Part shown: positions 1-7,511 of the stretch, piece by piece
Position numbering within the stretch: position 1 is the first letter of the stretch
Layout of the letters: every line of letters begins with the position of its first letter
The notes under the pieces: generated by a model
Seen by the model: only the letters and a program-made list of their open reading frames with translations
Told to the model about the DNA's origin: nothing
Database searches by the model: none
NCBI RefSeq assembly: GCF_003028575.1
Contig: NZ_PYUD01000001.1
Location: 868,001-932,000 of the forward strand
Source of the DNA: Halomonas urumqiensis
Lineage (GTDB): Bacteria; Pseudomonadota; Gammaproteobacteria; Pseudomonadales; Halomonadaceae
Length of the DNA stretch: 64,000 bases
Reading direction: 5' to 3'
Program-made: the position numbers and the translations under genes

Positions 1-102
1 TCCATGGCCTATGGCGTGCTGGTGCTGCTGGCAAGCCTGCCCGGCGGGTTGCTGTTGCTGAACCGGGCACTGCACCCCGCGCGCCGGGGCTCGGGAAGTG
101 GC
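1..102 (+). other. possible 3' part of a membrane protein gene cut by the window edge
   Basis: Frame 1 reads a hydrophobic stretch followed by basic residues (MAYGVLVLLASL, then LLLLNRALHPARR), which looks like the last membrane segment of an integral membrane protein entering from the left. The frame does not stop here. It runs on to 990 across the antisense strand of the reductase gene, so either the real stop was lost by a frameshift or the resemblance is chance. The gene body lies outside the window and cannot be identified. Confidence 0.2.
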
Positions 103-948
103 TCAGGAGGCGGCGCGCCTGCGGTCCAGGTCGAACAGGTCCAGGTCGAACAGGGTGTCGTCACCGCAGGGGAAGGTGCGCGTCAACGGTCGACGCGCGT
201 CGTCGAGAGTCGCAATGGGCGGCAGGCACAGCCCAGGGCGTCCGGAACCGATCAGCAGCGGCGCCACCAGCAGGTGCAGGCGATCGAGAACGTTGGCGTC
301 CAGAAAGCGCGACACGGTGATGCCGCCGCCTTCGATCAGCACTCGGGGGAGGCCGCGCTCGGCCAGCACCGCGAGTACCGCAGCCGGGTCGAATCCCCGA
401 TGGGTAACGGGCAGGGCGATGCGTTGCACATGGGCGGCGGGCTTGCCGATAGGCGTCATGCCTTCCCCGTGCAGGTGCAGTGTAGGGGCCGAGTCGTTCC
501 GCAGCAGGGTGATGTCGGGCGGCACACGGCCACGCGGGTCGAGAATCACCCGCACCGGATTGGGCCCCGTGACATGACGCACGGTCAACTGGGGGTCGTC
601 TTCACTTGCGGTACCGGCACCTACCACCACGGCATCGACCAGTGCGCGCAAGCGGTGCAGGTGGACCCGGCTCTCGAGCCCATTGATGTAGTGGGAGTGA
701 CCGCTCTCGGTGGCGATTCGCCCATCCAGGCTCTGCCCGAGCTGGGCCATCGCCAGTGGCCCGCAATGGGCCGCAACGTTCGTCAGGCAATCCAGCAGCA
801 TTCGGGCGTCATCACTCACCGCTCGCCGGGTATGCCAGCCGGCGCTGGCAAGCGCAAGACCGTCCACGCCGGGCGAGTCTCCATGGGCGACGGCAACCAG
901 TGCCTGCCAGGCCAGGGTCTGGGTCAACAACGGTTCGGTGGTGGGCAT
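103..948 (-). CDS. RibD C-terminal domain (pyrimidine reductase/DHFR-like) protein
   Basis: This 281-residue protein carries a stand-alone RibD-C reductase fold. In riboflavin synthesis that fold reduces the ribosyl side chain of the aminopyrimidine with NADPH. Visible motifs are MAQLGQSLDGRIAT near residue 67, VDAVVVGAGTASEDDPQLTVR split around residue 110, and VLIEGGG near 203. The zinc deaminase domain of bifunctional RibD (HAE and PCxxC) is absent, and residues 1-60 are a short unrelated extension. GGAG lies 7 bases before the ATG. The gene is divergent from a GTP cyclohydrolase II-type gene only about 106 bases away, so the two probably share a regulatory region and a pathway. The exact substrate is unknown. 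Confidence 0.85.
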   Translation of the reverse strand: MPTTEPLLTQTLAWQALVAVAHGDSPGVDGLALASAGWHTRRAVSDDARMLLDCLTNVAAHCGPLAMAQLGQSLDGRIATESGHSHYINGLESRVHLHRLRALVDAVVVGAGTASEDDPQLTVRHVTGPNPVRVILDPRGRVPPDITLLRNDSAPTLHLHGEGMTPIGKPAAHVQRIALPVTHRGFDPAAVLAVLAERGLPRVLIEGGGITVSRFLDANVLDRLHLLVAPLLIGSGRPGLCLPPIATLDDARRPLTRTFPCGDDTLFDLDLFDLDRRRAAS

Positions 949-1054
949 GTTGGCTCCGTTTCAGGCGTCAGGTGTCATCATGCGATGTGAATCAGCGGCA
1001 AGCCAGGGGTCGACACGCAGTCAACTCAACGGCCAGGCAATCAAGGAGAGTGCT

Positions 1055-2227
1055 ATGCATCAGGTGGAACGCGCGATTTTCGATTTACGTCGTGGCTTGC
1101 CCGTGGTCGTGACATACGGCGGTTCCCTTGTACTGGTCCAGGCCATCGAAGGCGCTGCCGAGTCCACCCTGGCCGCTCTTGCCGAGCTTACCGGCGGCAC
1201 GCCGGCCCTGGTGCTCAGCCGTCATCGACTGGCTGTTCTGGGTGCTGTAGAGGGTGCGGTAGGGAATGCGGTAGAAAGTGCGGGTGCCGCACGCCTGCCA
1301 CTCCCGGAGGGGCTTGCCGCCCGGCGCCTCGCCGCATTGGCCTATGGCGCTTCGCCAGCCGTCAGTGTCGGTCAGGCGTCGCTTGCCGAGTGCCGCCTGG
1401 CGCTGGAAGCCGCCGACCGGGCCGACCTGGCGGCGCTGGCGCTGATGCGCCGCGCGCTGCTGATCCCCTCGGCCCTGGTGGCACGGGTCGCCGATTCGAG
1501 CCGCGCTGATGTCGAAGCCCAGGTGGCCGACGGACGGCTACTGACGGTGCCGGCCGAACAGGCCGAACGCTGTCTCGACGGGGCCACCGGCATGCTCAAG
1601 CGTATCAGCGAGGCGCATATCCCGCTGGCCGATGCCTTCGACTGTCGCTTTATTCTGTTCCGTGAACCCGATGGCCTGCGCGAACACTTGGCGGTGGTGA
1701 TCGGTGAGCCCGCGATGGAGGTGCCGGGTGCGGCGGTACCACTGCGGCTGCACTCCGCCTGCCTGACGGGTGACCTGTTCGGCAGCCTGCGCTGCGATTG
1801 CGGCGAGCAGTTGCGCAATGCGGTGGCCGAGATCGAGGCGCTGGGCGGTGGGGTGCTGCTCTATCTTGCCCAGGAGGGGCGCGGCATCGGCCTGGCCAAC
1901 AAGCTCAGGGCCTACACCCTGCAGGACAGTGGCCTGGATACCATGGATGCCGACCAGATTCTCGGCTTCGGCGAGGATGAACGTCGCTACGGGGTCGCGG
2001 TGGACATGCTCTCGGCACTGGGCATCCAGCGTGTGCAATTGCTCACCAACAATCCGTTGAAGATGGCGGCCCTGGCCGACGGGGGGATCGAGGTGGTGGA
2101 ACGCCAGGGGCTCTACGGGACCGTCAACGATCACAATCACCGCTACTTGAGTGCCAAGGCGGAGCGGGGTGGGCACCTTCTCGATGAGGTGCTTAATGCC
2201 GAGGCGGTGGCTTCGCGCCGTTCCTGA
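1055..2227 (+). CDS. ribA: GTP cyclohydrolase II family protein with N-terminal extension
   Basis: The 390-residue product has an N-terminal domain of about 180 residues that I do not recognise, then a full GTP cyclohydrolase II domain (residues 183-380) that opens the GTP imidazole ring to start riboflavin synthesis. Zinc ligands are Cys236, Cys247 and Cys249 in HSACLTGD...SLRCDCG. EGRGIGL (274-280), Tyr287 of KLRAY and Arg310 of DER match catalytic residues of Escherichia coli RibA. The start was chosen at the ATG behind AAGGAGAG; longer in-frame starts run into the divergent gene. No FMN riboswitch core is visible upstream. Because of the extension it may be a paralogue of a housekeeping RibA encoded elsewhere. 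Confidence 0.85.
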   Translation: MHQVERAIFDLRRGLPVVVTYGGSLVLVQAIEGAAESTLAALAELTGGTPALVLSRHRLAVLGAVEGAVGNAVESAGAARLPLPEGLAARRLAALAYGASPAVSVGQASLAECRLALEAADRADLAALALMRRALLIPSALVARVADSSRADVEAQVADGRLLTVPAEQAERCLDGATGMLKRISEAHIPLADAFDCRFILFREPDGLREHLAVVIGEPAMEVPGAAVPLRLHSACLTGDLFGSLRCDCGEQLRNAVAEIEALGGGVLLYLAQEGRGIGLANKLRAYTLQDSGLDTMDADQILGFGEDERRYGVAVDMLSALGIQRVQLLTNNPLKMAALADGGIEVVERQGLYGTVNDHNHRYLSAKAERGGHLLDEVLNAEAVASRRS

Positions 2228-2247
2228 GCCGCCTTTCCAGGCTGTGC

Positions 2248-3045
2248 CTACAGCCGTGTATCGGCGGTCTCCATGAGCAGGTCGGCGATACGTCGGCCGT
2301 AGTGCGCCACCAGCCGCTTGCCTATTTCCGCCGTGCCCAGCCGTGCATCGCCGACAACCCCGCCGGGGTGCAGGTCCTCGGCGAGCCAGGCGAAGGCGGC
2401 TTCCCCCTCGGGGCCGAGCCGCATGTCCTGGTCCGCCATCGTCTGGCCTCGCGAGACGACATGGCTCAGCTGCTCCAGGCGAACCTTGCGGGGTGCCAGG
2501 TGGCGCATCATGGCCGTCTCGATTGCTCCCCCGTGAAGGCCATGGCGCAGCTCGTCCGCTGGCAGGCCATCACCGGGCAGGTTGTCGGGCAGTGGCATGC
2601 GCATGTAGTGCACCTTGACCACCAGCAGGTCCAGGCGCCGGCGCAGTTTCAGCGCGGCCAGGTCCATTACCGCCTTGTTGCCGCCATGGCTGTTGAGCAA
2701 TACCAGCCGCGACAGCCCGGCGCGCGCTACCGCCTCTCCGTAGGCCTCGAGGGTGGCGATGGCGAGTTCGGGTGCCAGGCTCAGGGTGCCGGGAAAGTTA
2801 AGATGCTCGTCGCTTGCACCCACCGCCATGGGCGGCAGGATCACCAGCGGGAAGCGTTCGGGCAGCTCCAGCAGGGCGGCATCCAGCAGCCCCTGGCCAA
2901 TATCGAGGTCGGTGGAAAGTGGTAGATGCGCGCCATGTTGCTCGATGGCACCCAGCACCATCACCGCCACGCTCTCGCGAGGCAACGCGGCGAGCTCGTG
3001 GCTGGTCAGTGATTGCCAGTGCGGGAAGGGGGGGGGGGCTGTCAT
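2248..3045 (-). CDS. creatininase family amidohydrolase
   Basis: This 265-residue protein has the creatininase/MftE/ArfB fold, metal-dependent enzymes that cleave cyclic or linear amides. Metal-site motifs are GAIEQHGAHLPLSTD (about residues 32-46) and NSHGGN (about 118-123). Its ATG lies in an ATGA overlap with the stop of the FkbM methyltransferase gene, so it is the last gene of the opgG-opgH-fkbM operon. Codons 3-6 form a run of 11 C bases, where slippage would kill the frame. It converges with the cyclohydrolase gene, leaving 20 bases between stops. An ArfB-like deformylase role beside the riboflavin-type genes is conceivable, but operon membership points to envelope glucan metabolism. 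The substrate is unknown. Confidence 0.8.
   Translation of the reverse strand: MTAPPPFPHWQSLTSHELAALPRESVAVMVLGAIEQHGAHLPLSTDLDIGQGLLDAALLELPERFPLVILPPMAVGASDEHLNFPGTLSLAPELAIATLEAYGEAVARAGLSRLVLLNSHGGNKAVMDLAALKLRRRLDLLVVKVHYMRMPLPDNLPGDGLPADELRHGLHGGAIETAMMRHLAPRKVRLEQLSHVVSRGQTMADQDMRLGPEGEAAFAWLAEDLHPGGVVGDARLGTAEIGKRLVAHYGRRIADLLMETADTRL
3028..3038. repeat. homopolymer tract of 11 G/C at the start of the creatininase gene
   Basis: Eleven consecutive G on the plus strand encode Ala-Pro-Pro-Pro at codons 3-6 of the minus-strand creatininase-like gene. Tracts this long are rare inside genes and prone to slipped-strand mispairing. Loss or gain of one base would frameshift almost the whole protein. 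Confidence 0.9.
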
Positions 3046-3845
3046 GACTGTCGTCCTTGGTCATTAGGCGGTGAGGTCAGCTCGTCGCTGTGCACCAGAC
3101 GCGCGTAGAGATCGCCTGAAGGCAGGGCATCGGCGCCTGCCTCGAGCCATTCGTGGGTCTGCCGGGCGGTTTTCCAGGCCGGCCACATGAAACGGCGCTT
3201 TTCGCCCTCGATGGCATTGAAGCGGTAGTCGCCGAGTTGTTCCAGTCGGGTCACGCAGCGGGTTGCGATGCCAAGCGCGCCGGCGACGAATTCCACCGAC
3301 AGGCCTTGGATCGGCTGGCTGAGTCCCGCCAGCACATCGGCCTCGTACCCTTCCACGTCGATCTTGCAGAAGCGTGGTATTCCATGTTCGGCAATCAGCG
3401 CATCCAGGGTGGTCACGGGCACGCGCAGCCGCCGTTGCCAGTGGACATCGCGAAACCCGGGGTTGTGCTCGCCGATGGTGGTTCGCCAGTGATCGGCCAG
3501 GGTGGAGACCGTGGGGTTGTCGTCGCTGATCGCCAGTTCGGCCTCGCCCTGGGTGGCGCCCGCGGCGCAGGGCAGCAGCGTCACACCGGCCCGCCCACCC
3601 ACCAGCCGCGTCAGGCAGCGCAACAGCGCCGGCTGGGGTTCGAGTGCCACGACCCTGGCGCCAAGCCCTTGGAAGGCGGCGGTGCGGTCACCGACATGGG
3701 CGCCCACATCGAACACCAGGTCGCCGGGCGAGATGAAGGGGGCATAGAGCCCGCGCAACCCACGTTGGCGGCCAGGCCGCCAGTAGATCAGCAGCGAACG
3801 GACGATGCCAGCCTGGCGGCGTAGTGTGTCGCGCATGCGAGTCAT
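3042..3845 (-). CDS. FkbM family SAM-dependent methyltransferase
   Basis: The 267-residue product has a class I methyltransferase fold with the FkbM signature. VFDVGAHVGDRTAAF is the SAM-binding glycine loop (about residues 43-57), VVALEPQP is motif II, and FCKIDVEGYE (about 166-175) is characteristic of FkbM enzymes, which commonly O-methylate sugars and polyketides. The chosen ATG overlaps the opgH stop (ATGA) and the gene's own stop overlaps the next start in the same way, so translation is probably coupled across three genes. The context implies a cytoplasmic enzyme acting on glucan or its precursor, though methylated OPGs are not an established modification here. A longer in-frame reading would overlap opgH by 126 codons and is not protein-like. 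Confidence 0.85.
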   Translation of the reverse strand: MTRMRDTLRRQAGIVRSLLIYWRPGRQRGLRGLYAPFISPGDLVFDVGAHVGDRTAAFQGLGARVVALEPQPALLRCLTRLVGGRAGVTLLPCAAGATQGEAELAISDDNPTVSTLADHWRTTIGEHNPGFRDVHWQRRLRVPVTTLDALIAEHGIPRFCKIDVEGYEADVLAGLSQPIQGLSVEFVAGALGIATRCVTRLEQLGDYRFNAIEGEKRRFMWPAWKTARQTHEWLEAGADALPSGDLYARLVHSDELTSPPNDQGRQS

Positions 3846-5815
3846 GGCCGGCGCATCCCCACACGGGTGAGGGATGCGCGTTCCAGGGATTGCGTCGGCA
3901 TCTCGGTGGGAGCCTCCTGGGGAACGAGTGTGGAAAACGGCGATAGGGTGGTGGTCTCTGCTGCTTCTAGGGCGCCGGAATTTGCATCCACCAGTACATC
4001 GGGAGCCAGTCCCGCCTCTGGAGTGGTCAGCAGCAGCGGCTCGCCTCGCGAAGCACCCGGCAGGCGAAGACCGCTCGCGCGAACCAGCAGTGGTGCCAGC
4101 GCCAATCCGACCCACACCGGTGACAACCACCAGGTAAGGGTCGGTACCTGCCAGTGAATCAGGCCGATCCACAGCGTTGCCAGCAAGGCGAAGGGGGCGG
4201 TATGGCGTAATGCTTCCCACCACGACACCATGCGGCTGTCGCGATCCTGGGCCCCCCAGTCGACATTGGTGCCGGTCAGCACCCCGAGTACGAAGGCACT
4301 GTGGAAGGCCATCATGATGGGGGCCATGAGGATGGCAACGGCGGTTTCCAGCACCACGCTTGCCACCAACCTCACGCGGCCGCCATAGCCGCTTGCCCGG
4401 CGACCCAGTGCCAGGATGAGACCCAGCAGCTTTGGTCCAAACAGCAGGGTGGCAGTGATGGCGAGCAGGGTGGCGATGAGCTCCGGCTGCGCCTTAGGCC
4501 AGTAGGGGAATAGCTGCGCGCCGCTGCCGAAGTAATCCGGCTCGCTTCTGGCAATCAGCAACGCATCGAGGCTGCCGGCCAGCAGTATGCACAGCCACAG
4601 CAGCGACGATATGAAGGCCAAGGCTCCCATGAGGAAGTGCAACCGGTTCAATGGGTGCAGCCCGGAGGCTCCAAGCAGCCGCAGGTGCTGCAGGTTGCCC
4701 TGGGTCCAGCGGCGATCGCGGCGCGCATAATCGAGCAGGTTGCCCGGCATTTCCTCGAAGCTGCCGGGGATGCGTGTCTCGAGCTGCACTTCCCAGCCGG
4801 CGCGTCGCAGCAGCGCCGCCTCGACAAAGTCGTGGCTGAGAATGTCGCCTCCCAGCGGTGGCCGGCCGGGCAGGGTGGGCAAGCCGGCGTGGGCGGTGAA
4901 GGCAGCGAGACGCAGGATGGCGTTGTGCCCCCAGTAATTGGCCGCATCGCCCTGCCAGCCACTCTGGCCGGCGGCCAGCATGGGCGAGTAGAGGCTTGAG
5001 GCGAACTGTGCCAGCCGGCCGAACAGGGTGACCTGGCGGACAGGCAGAGGTACCGTCTGGATCAGCCCTACTGCAGGGCGTGCCTGCATGGCGCGCACCA
5101 GGGTCAGCAGCGCCTCGCCGGTCATGCGGCTGTCGGCATCGAGCACCACCATATAGTCGTAACGATTCCCCCAGCGGCGACAGAACTCAGCGAGATTACC
5201 CGCCTTGCGGCCCTGGTTGCCGTGACGCCGACGATAGTGAACGGTGAGTTGATCCTTGAATTGTTCACGTAAGGCGGTCATCTCCCGAACCTCGCGCCTT
5301 GCCACGTCATCGTCGGTGCTGTCGCTGAGCACGAAGAGTTCGAAGTGATGCGCCTCGCCGGTCGCGATCAATGAGCGCGCGGTGGCCGAAAGCGCCGCGA
5401 TCACGTGTCGGGGGGATTCATTGTGGATCGGCATGGCCAGCACGGTACGCCGGGTGATCGACAGGTCCTGCTCTTCCTCGACCCTGGGGCGCCGGGCCAG
5501 CGTCAGTGGGTCACGGTCGAAGAGCATCAACAGGAATCCCGCCACCGCTGACCAGAATCCGATGGCGATCCAGGTGAAGGTCAGCGTGAAGAGTGCAAGA
5601 ATCAGCCCTTGCAGGACGGTGATGCCGCCTGGCAGCAGGATGCGCCACATCAAGGTTGCGCCAAGCATTACGGTAATCGCCACCAGCAGGGCCATCAAGC
5701 CCCGGCGTGCCGCAAGCCACGGCAGGTGGGGGGTTGCCTTCGACACAAGCCGTTGTTCGCTACTGCTCGTTGGGGTACCAGACATGATTCCAGGTCTCGC
5801 TGATGGGCTCACCAT
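3842..5815 (-). CDS. opgH: OPG backbone glucosyltransferase OpgH (MdoH)
   Basis: This inner-membrane family 2 glycosyltransferase polymerises the beta-1,2 glucan backbone of osmoregulated periplasmic glucans from UDP-glucose. The 657-residue product has two N-terminal membrane segments (about 40-60 and 68-98). The catalytic core contains VLDADS (224-229), SHDF (327-330) and RRDRRW (365-370, the QxxRW-type motif). At least four C-terminal membrane segments follow. It is shorter than the 847-residue E. coli protein, with the difference at the termini. It overlaps opgG by 26-56 bases. The first ATG (5815) has GAGG 7 bases upstream; an internal ATG at 5785 (MSGTPTSSS) is an alternative start. Confidence 0.93.
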   Translation of the reverse strand: MVSPSARPGIMSGTPTSSSEQRLVSKATPHLPWLAARRGLMALLVAITVMLGATLMWRILLPGGITVLQGLILALFTLTFTWIAIGFWSAVAGFLLMLFDRDPLTLARRPRVEEEQDLSITRRTVLAMPIHNESPRHVIAALSATARSLIATGEAHHFELFVLSDSTDDDVARREVREMTALREQFKDQLTVHYRRRHGNQGRKAGNLAEFCRRWGNRYDYMVVLDADSRMTGEALLTLVRAMQARPAVGLIQTVPLPVRQVTLFGRLAQFASSLYSPMLAAGQSGWQGDAANYWGHNAILRLAAFTAHAGLPTLPGRPPLGGDILSHDFVEAALLRRAGWEVQLETRIPGSFEEMPGNLLDYARRDRRWTQGNLQHLRLLGASGLHPLNRLHFLMGALAFISSLLWLCILLAGSLDALLIARSEPDYFGSGAQLFPYWPKAQPELIATLLAITATLLFGPKLLGLILALGRRASGYGGRVRLVASVVLETAVAILMAPIMMAFHSAFVLGVLTGTNVDWGAQDRDSRMVSWWEALRHTAPFALLATLWIGLIHWQVPTLTWWLSPVWVGLALAPLLVRASGLRLPGASRGEPLLLTTPEAGLAPDVLVDANSGALEAAETTTLSPFSTLVPQEAPTEMPTQSLERASLTRVGMRRP

Positions 5816-7316
5816 GCAGCCTCAAGTGCAGGCGCATGTCACTGGGTCGCTGGCCGTCCGGGTCGAGACGGAACGATGCTCGCCAGCCCTTGCCATCGGG
5901 TAGCGCTCGGACACTGAGGTGATGAGTGTCTCCCTGGCTTGCCTCGAGACTGGCCTCGACTGGTTGGTCGGGTGCCAGTCCCTCCAGGGCGCCGCCCTCG
6001 AAGTCGACCATGAAGTGTCGACGACTGCGTGGGGCTGGATCGACCTCACCTGGCACGCCACCCCAGCCCTGACGCGTCCTGCTGACCTGGCCAAGCGTCT
6101 GTTGCGGAAGCGTGGCGCCGAAGGTGTGGGTGCGGTACCGCAGATAGAGCGAATCGCCTGCGGCAAGCGGTGTATCACTGACCCAGTAGGCCACGATGTT
6201 GTCGTGTGTCTCATCGGGTGCGGGAATTTCCACCAGCTCGATGCCGCCGGCGCTCCATGGTTCCAGTGGTTGGACCCACATGCTGGGACGCCGTTCATAA
6301 CGGGCTTCGAGATCCAGGTAGCGGTCGAAATCGCGTTCTCGTTGTACCAGTCCGAAGCCTTCGGGATTGTCATCGCGAAGTGAGGAAACGCGCAGACTGC
6401 GAGGGTTGGTCAGTGGCCGCCATATCCACTCGCTTTGGCCTGTGTGCACCAGCAGGCCGTCGGAGTCATGTACCGAGGGGCGATGGTCATCCACCGCGCG
6501 GATGGTGGTATCTCCATGGGCGAACATGCTGGTCAGCGGGGCGATGCCGAGTGTCTCGACCTTACGGCGAGCGAAAAGCGTTGCTTCCACGTCGACCACG
6601 ATGTTTCGCCCCGGCGCGATGTGGAAGCGGTAGGCGCCGGTGATCGAAGGGCTGTCGAGCAGTGCCAGCACCGTCATCTGCGTGGCGCTTGCGGCTGGAC
6701 GTACCAGCCAGAACTCGCGAAAGGCCGGAAACTCCTCGCCCTTGGGCCGTGCCGTATCGATGGCAAGTCCCCTGGCCGATAGGCCATAGCCCTGGTCTCG
6801 CCCTACCAGGCGAAAATAACTGGCACCGAGGAAAACCGCGAATTCATCGTGGTAGGAAGCGTTGTTGAGCGGGAAGTGAAGCCGAAAGCCGGCGTGGCCG
6901 GCGCCGGAGAGGTCCTGTTCGAGTAGCGCCGCGGCGTCGTCGTCGTAGCGGAAACGGTCGGGGTCGAAATCGAGTGGCGTGGACTCGCCATTCTCGACCA
7001 CATTCAACTGTACGGGCGACTCGAACAGAAAGCCCGTGTGAAAGAGTTGCACGCTGAACAGGCCATCATCCTTCCAGAGTGCGGCGTCGGGTCTGAAGCG
7101 AATCTGTCGGTAGGTATCGTAATCGACCTGCTTCAGTGCCTCCGGCAACGCGTCGCTACCGCTGTCGTAGGGTGCATTGGCAAGTGCCTCTGCCTCGGCT
7201 GCGACGCGTTCGAAAAGCGTGGCAATGGATGCTTCGCCGGTGTCTCCCACGGCGACTGCGGGCAGGAGGAGGACGAACAGCGCCAGCCGTCCGTGACGTC
7301 GCATCAATGTGATCAT
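5760..7316 (-). CDS. opgG: periplasmic glucan biosynthesis protein OpgG (MdoG)
   Basis: OpgG is the periplasmic partner of OpgH needed for branching and release of osmoregulated glucans. The 518-residue product matches the family length (E. coli 511). It begins with a Sec-type signal peptide, MITLMRRHGRLALFVLLLP, with cleavage likely after AVAVG or nearby. Conserved blocks include GASYFRLVGRDQGYGLSARG and AYWVSDTPLAAGDSLYLRYR. No twin-arginine motif is evident, favouring OpgG over the Tat-exported OpgD. The start was set at the ATG behind GGGAGAAG; upstream in-frame codons give a cysteine- and histidine-rich sequence unlike a secreted protein. It is the first gene of a four-gene operon. Confidence 0.93.
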   Translation of the reverse strand: MITLMRRHGRLALFVLLLPAVAVGDTGEASIATLFERVAAEAEALANAPYDSGSDALPEALKQVDYDTYRQIRFRPDAALWKDDGLFSVQLFHTGFLFESPVQLNVVENGESTPLDFDPDRFRYDDDAAALLEQDLSGAGHAGFRLHFPLNNASYHDEFAVFLGASYFRLVGRDQGYGLSARGLAIDTARPKGEEFPAFREFWLVRPAASATQMTVLALLDSPSITGAYRFHIAPGRNIVVDVEATLFARRKVETLGIAPLTSMFAHGDTTIRAVDDHRPSVHDSDGLLVHTGQSEWIWRPLTNPRSLRVSSLRDDNPEGFGLVQRERDFDRYLDLEARYERRPSMWVQPLEPWSAGGIELVEIPAPDETHDNIVAYWVSDTPLAAGDSLYLRYRTHTFGATLPQQTLGQVSRTRQGWGGVPGEVDPAPRSRRHFMVDFEGGALEGLAPDQPVEASLEASQGDTHHLSVRALPDGKGWRASFRLDPDGQRPSDMRLHLRLHGEPISETWNHVWYPNEQ

Positions 7317-7435
7317 CGTCTTCTCCCGGTCTTCCCTGAGGTAACAGCGTGACTGTCGCGCCGAATGCTTCCTTCTGCACAGACAGAGAATAGTCCAGTG
7401 GTGAGTGGTGCGTAGCGGTCTTGTGTGTGACAATA

Positions 7436-7464
7436 ATTGTACATATTGAACTTATTGTACATAT
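7436..7464. promoter_or_regulatory. paired ATTGTACATAT direct repeats in the opgG/sulfatase divergent region
   Basis: Two perfect 11-base repeats ATTGTACATAT start at 7436 and 7454, 18 bases apart (nearly two helical turns). Each contains the palindrome TGTACA. They lie in the AT-rich gap between divergently transcribed opgG and the sulfatase-like gene, so they could be a regulator-binding site controlling both. No regulator in this window can be assigned. Confidence 0.45.
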
Positions 7465-7511
7465 ATTTCCATGCGCTACGCTTCAAGCATCGCCTGACGG
7501 TGACAGTGGCG

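Noticed and set aside
4..990. A 328-codon open frame on the plus strand
   Set aside because: It runs antisense to the RibD-C reductase gene and has low-complexity Gly/Gln/His composition typical of high-GC shadow frames. Only the first 30 or so codons look protein-like and are listed separately.
949..1054. FMN riboswitch upstream of the cyclohydrolase gene
   Set aside because: The gap is only about 106 bases and lacks the conserved FMN aptamer core sequences.
1055..3045. Formamide-type riboflavin branch (FAPy-forming cyclohydrolase plus ArfB-like deformylase)
   Set aside because: Tyr287 and Arg310 of the cyclohydrolase are the residues of the normal formate-releasing enzyme, and the creatininase-like gene belongs to the OPG operon, not to the rib-type pair.
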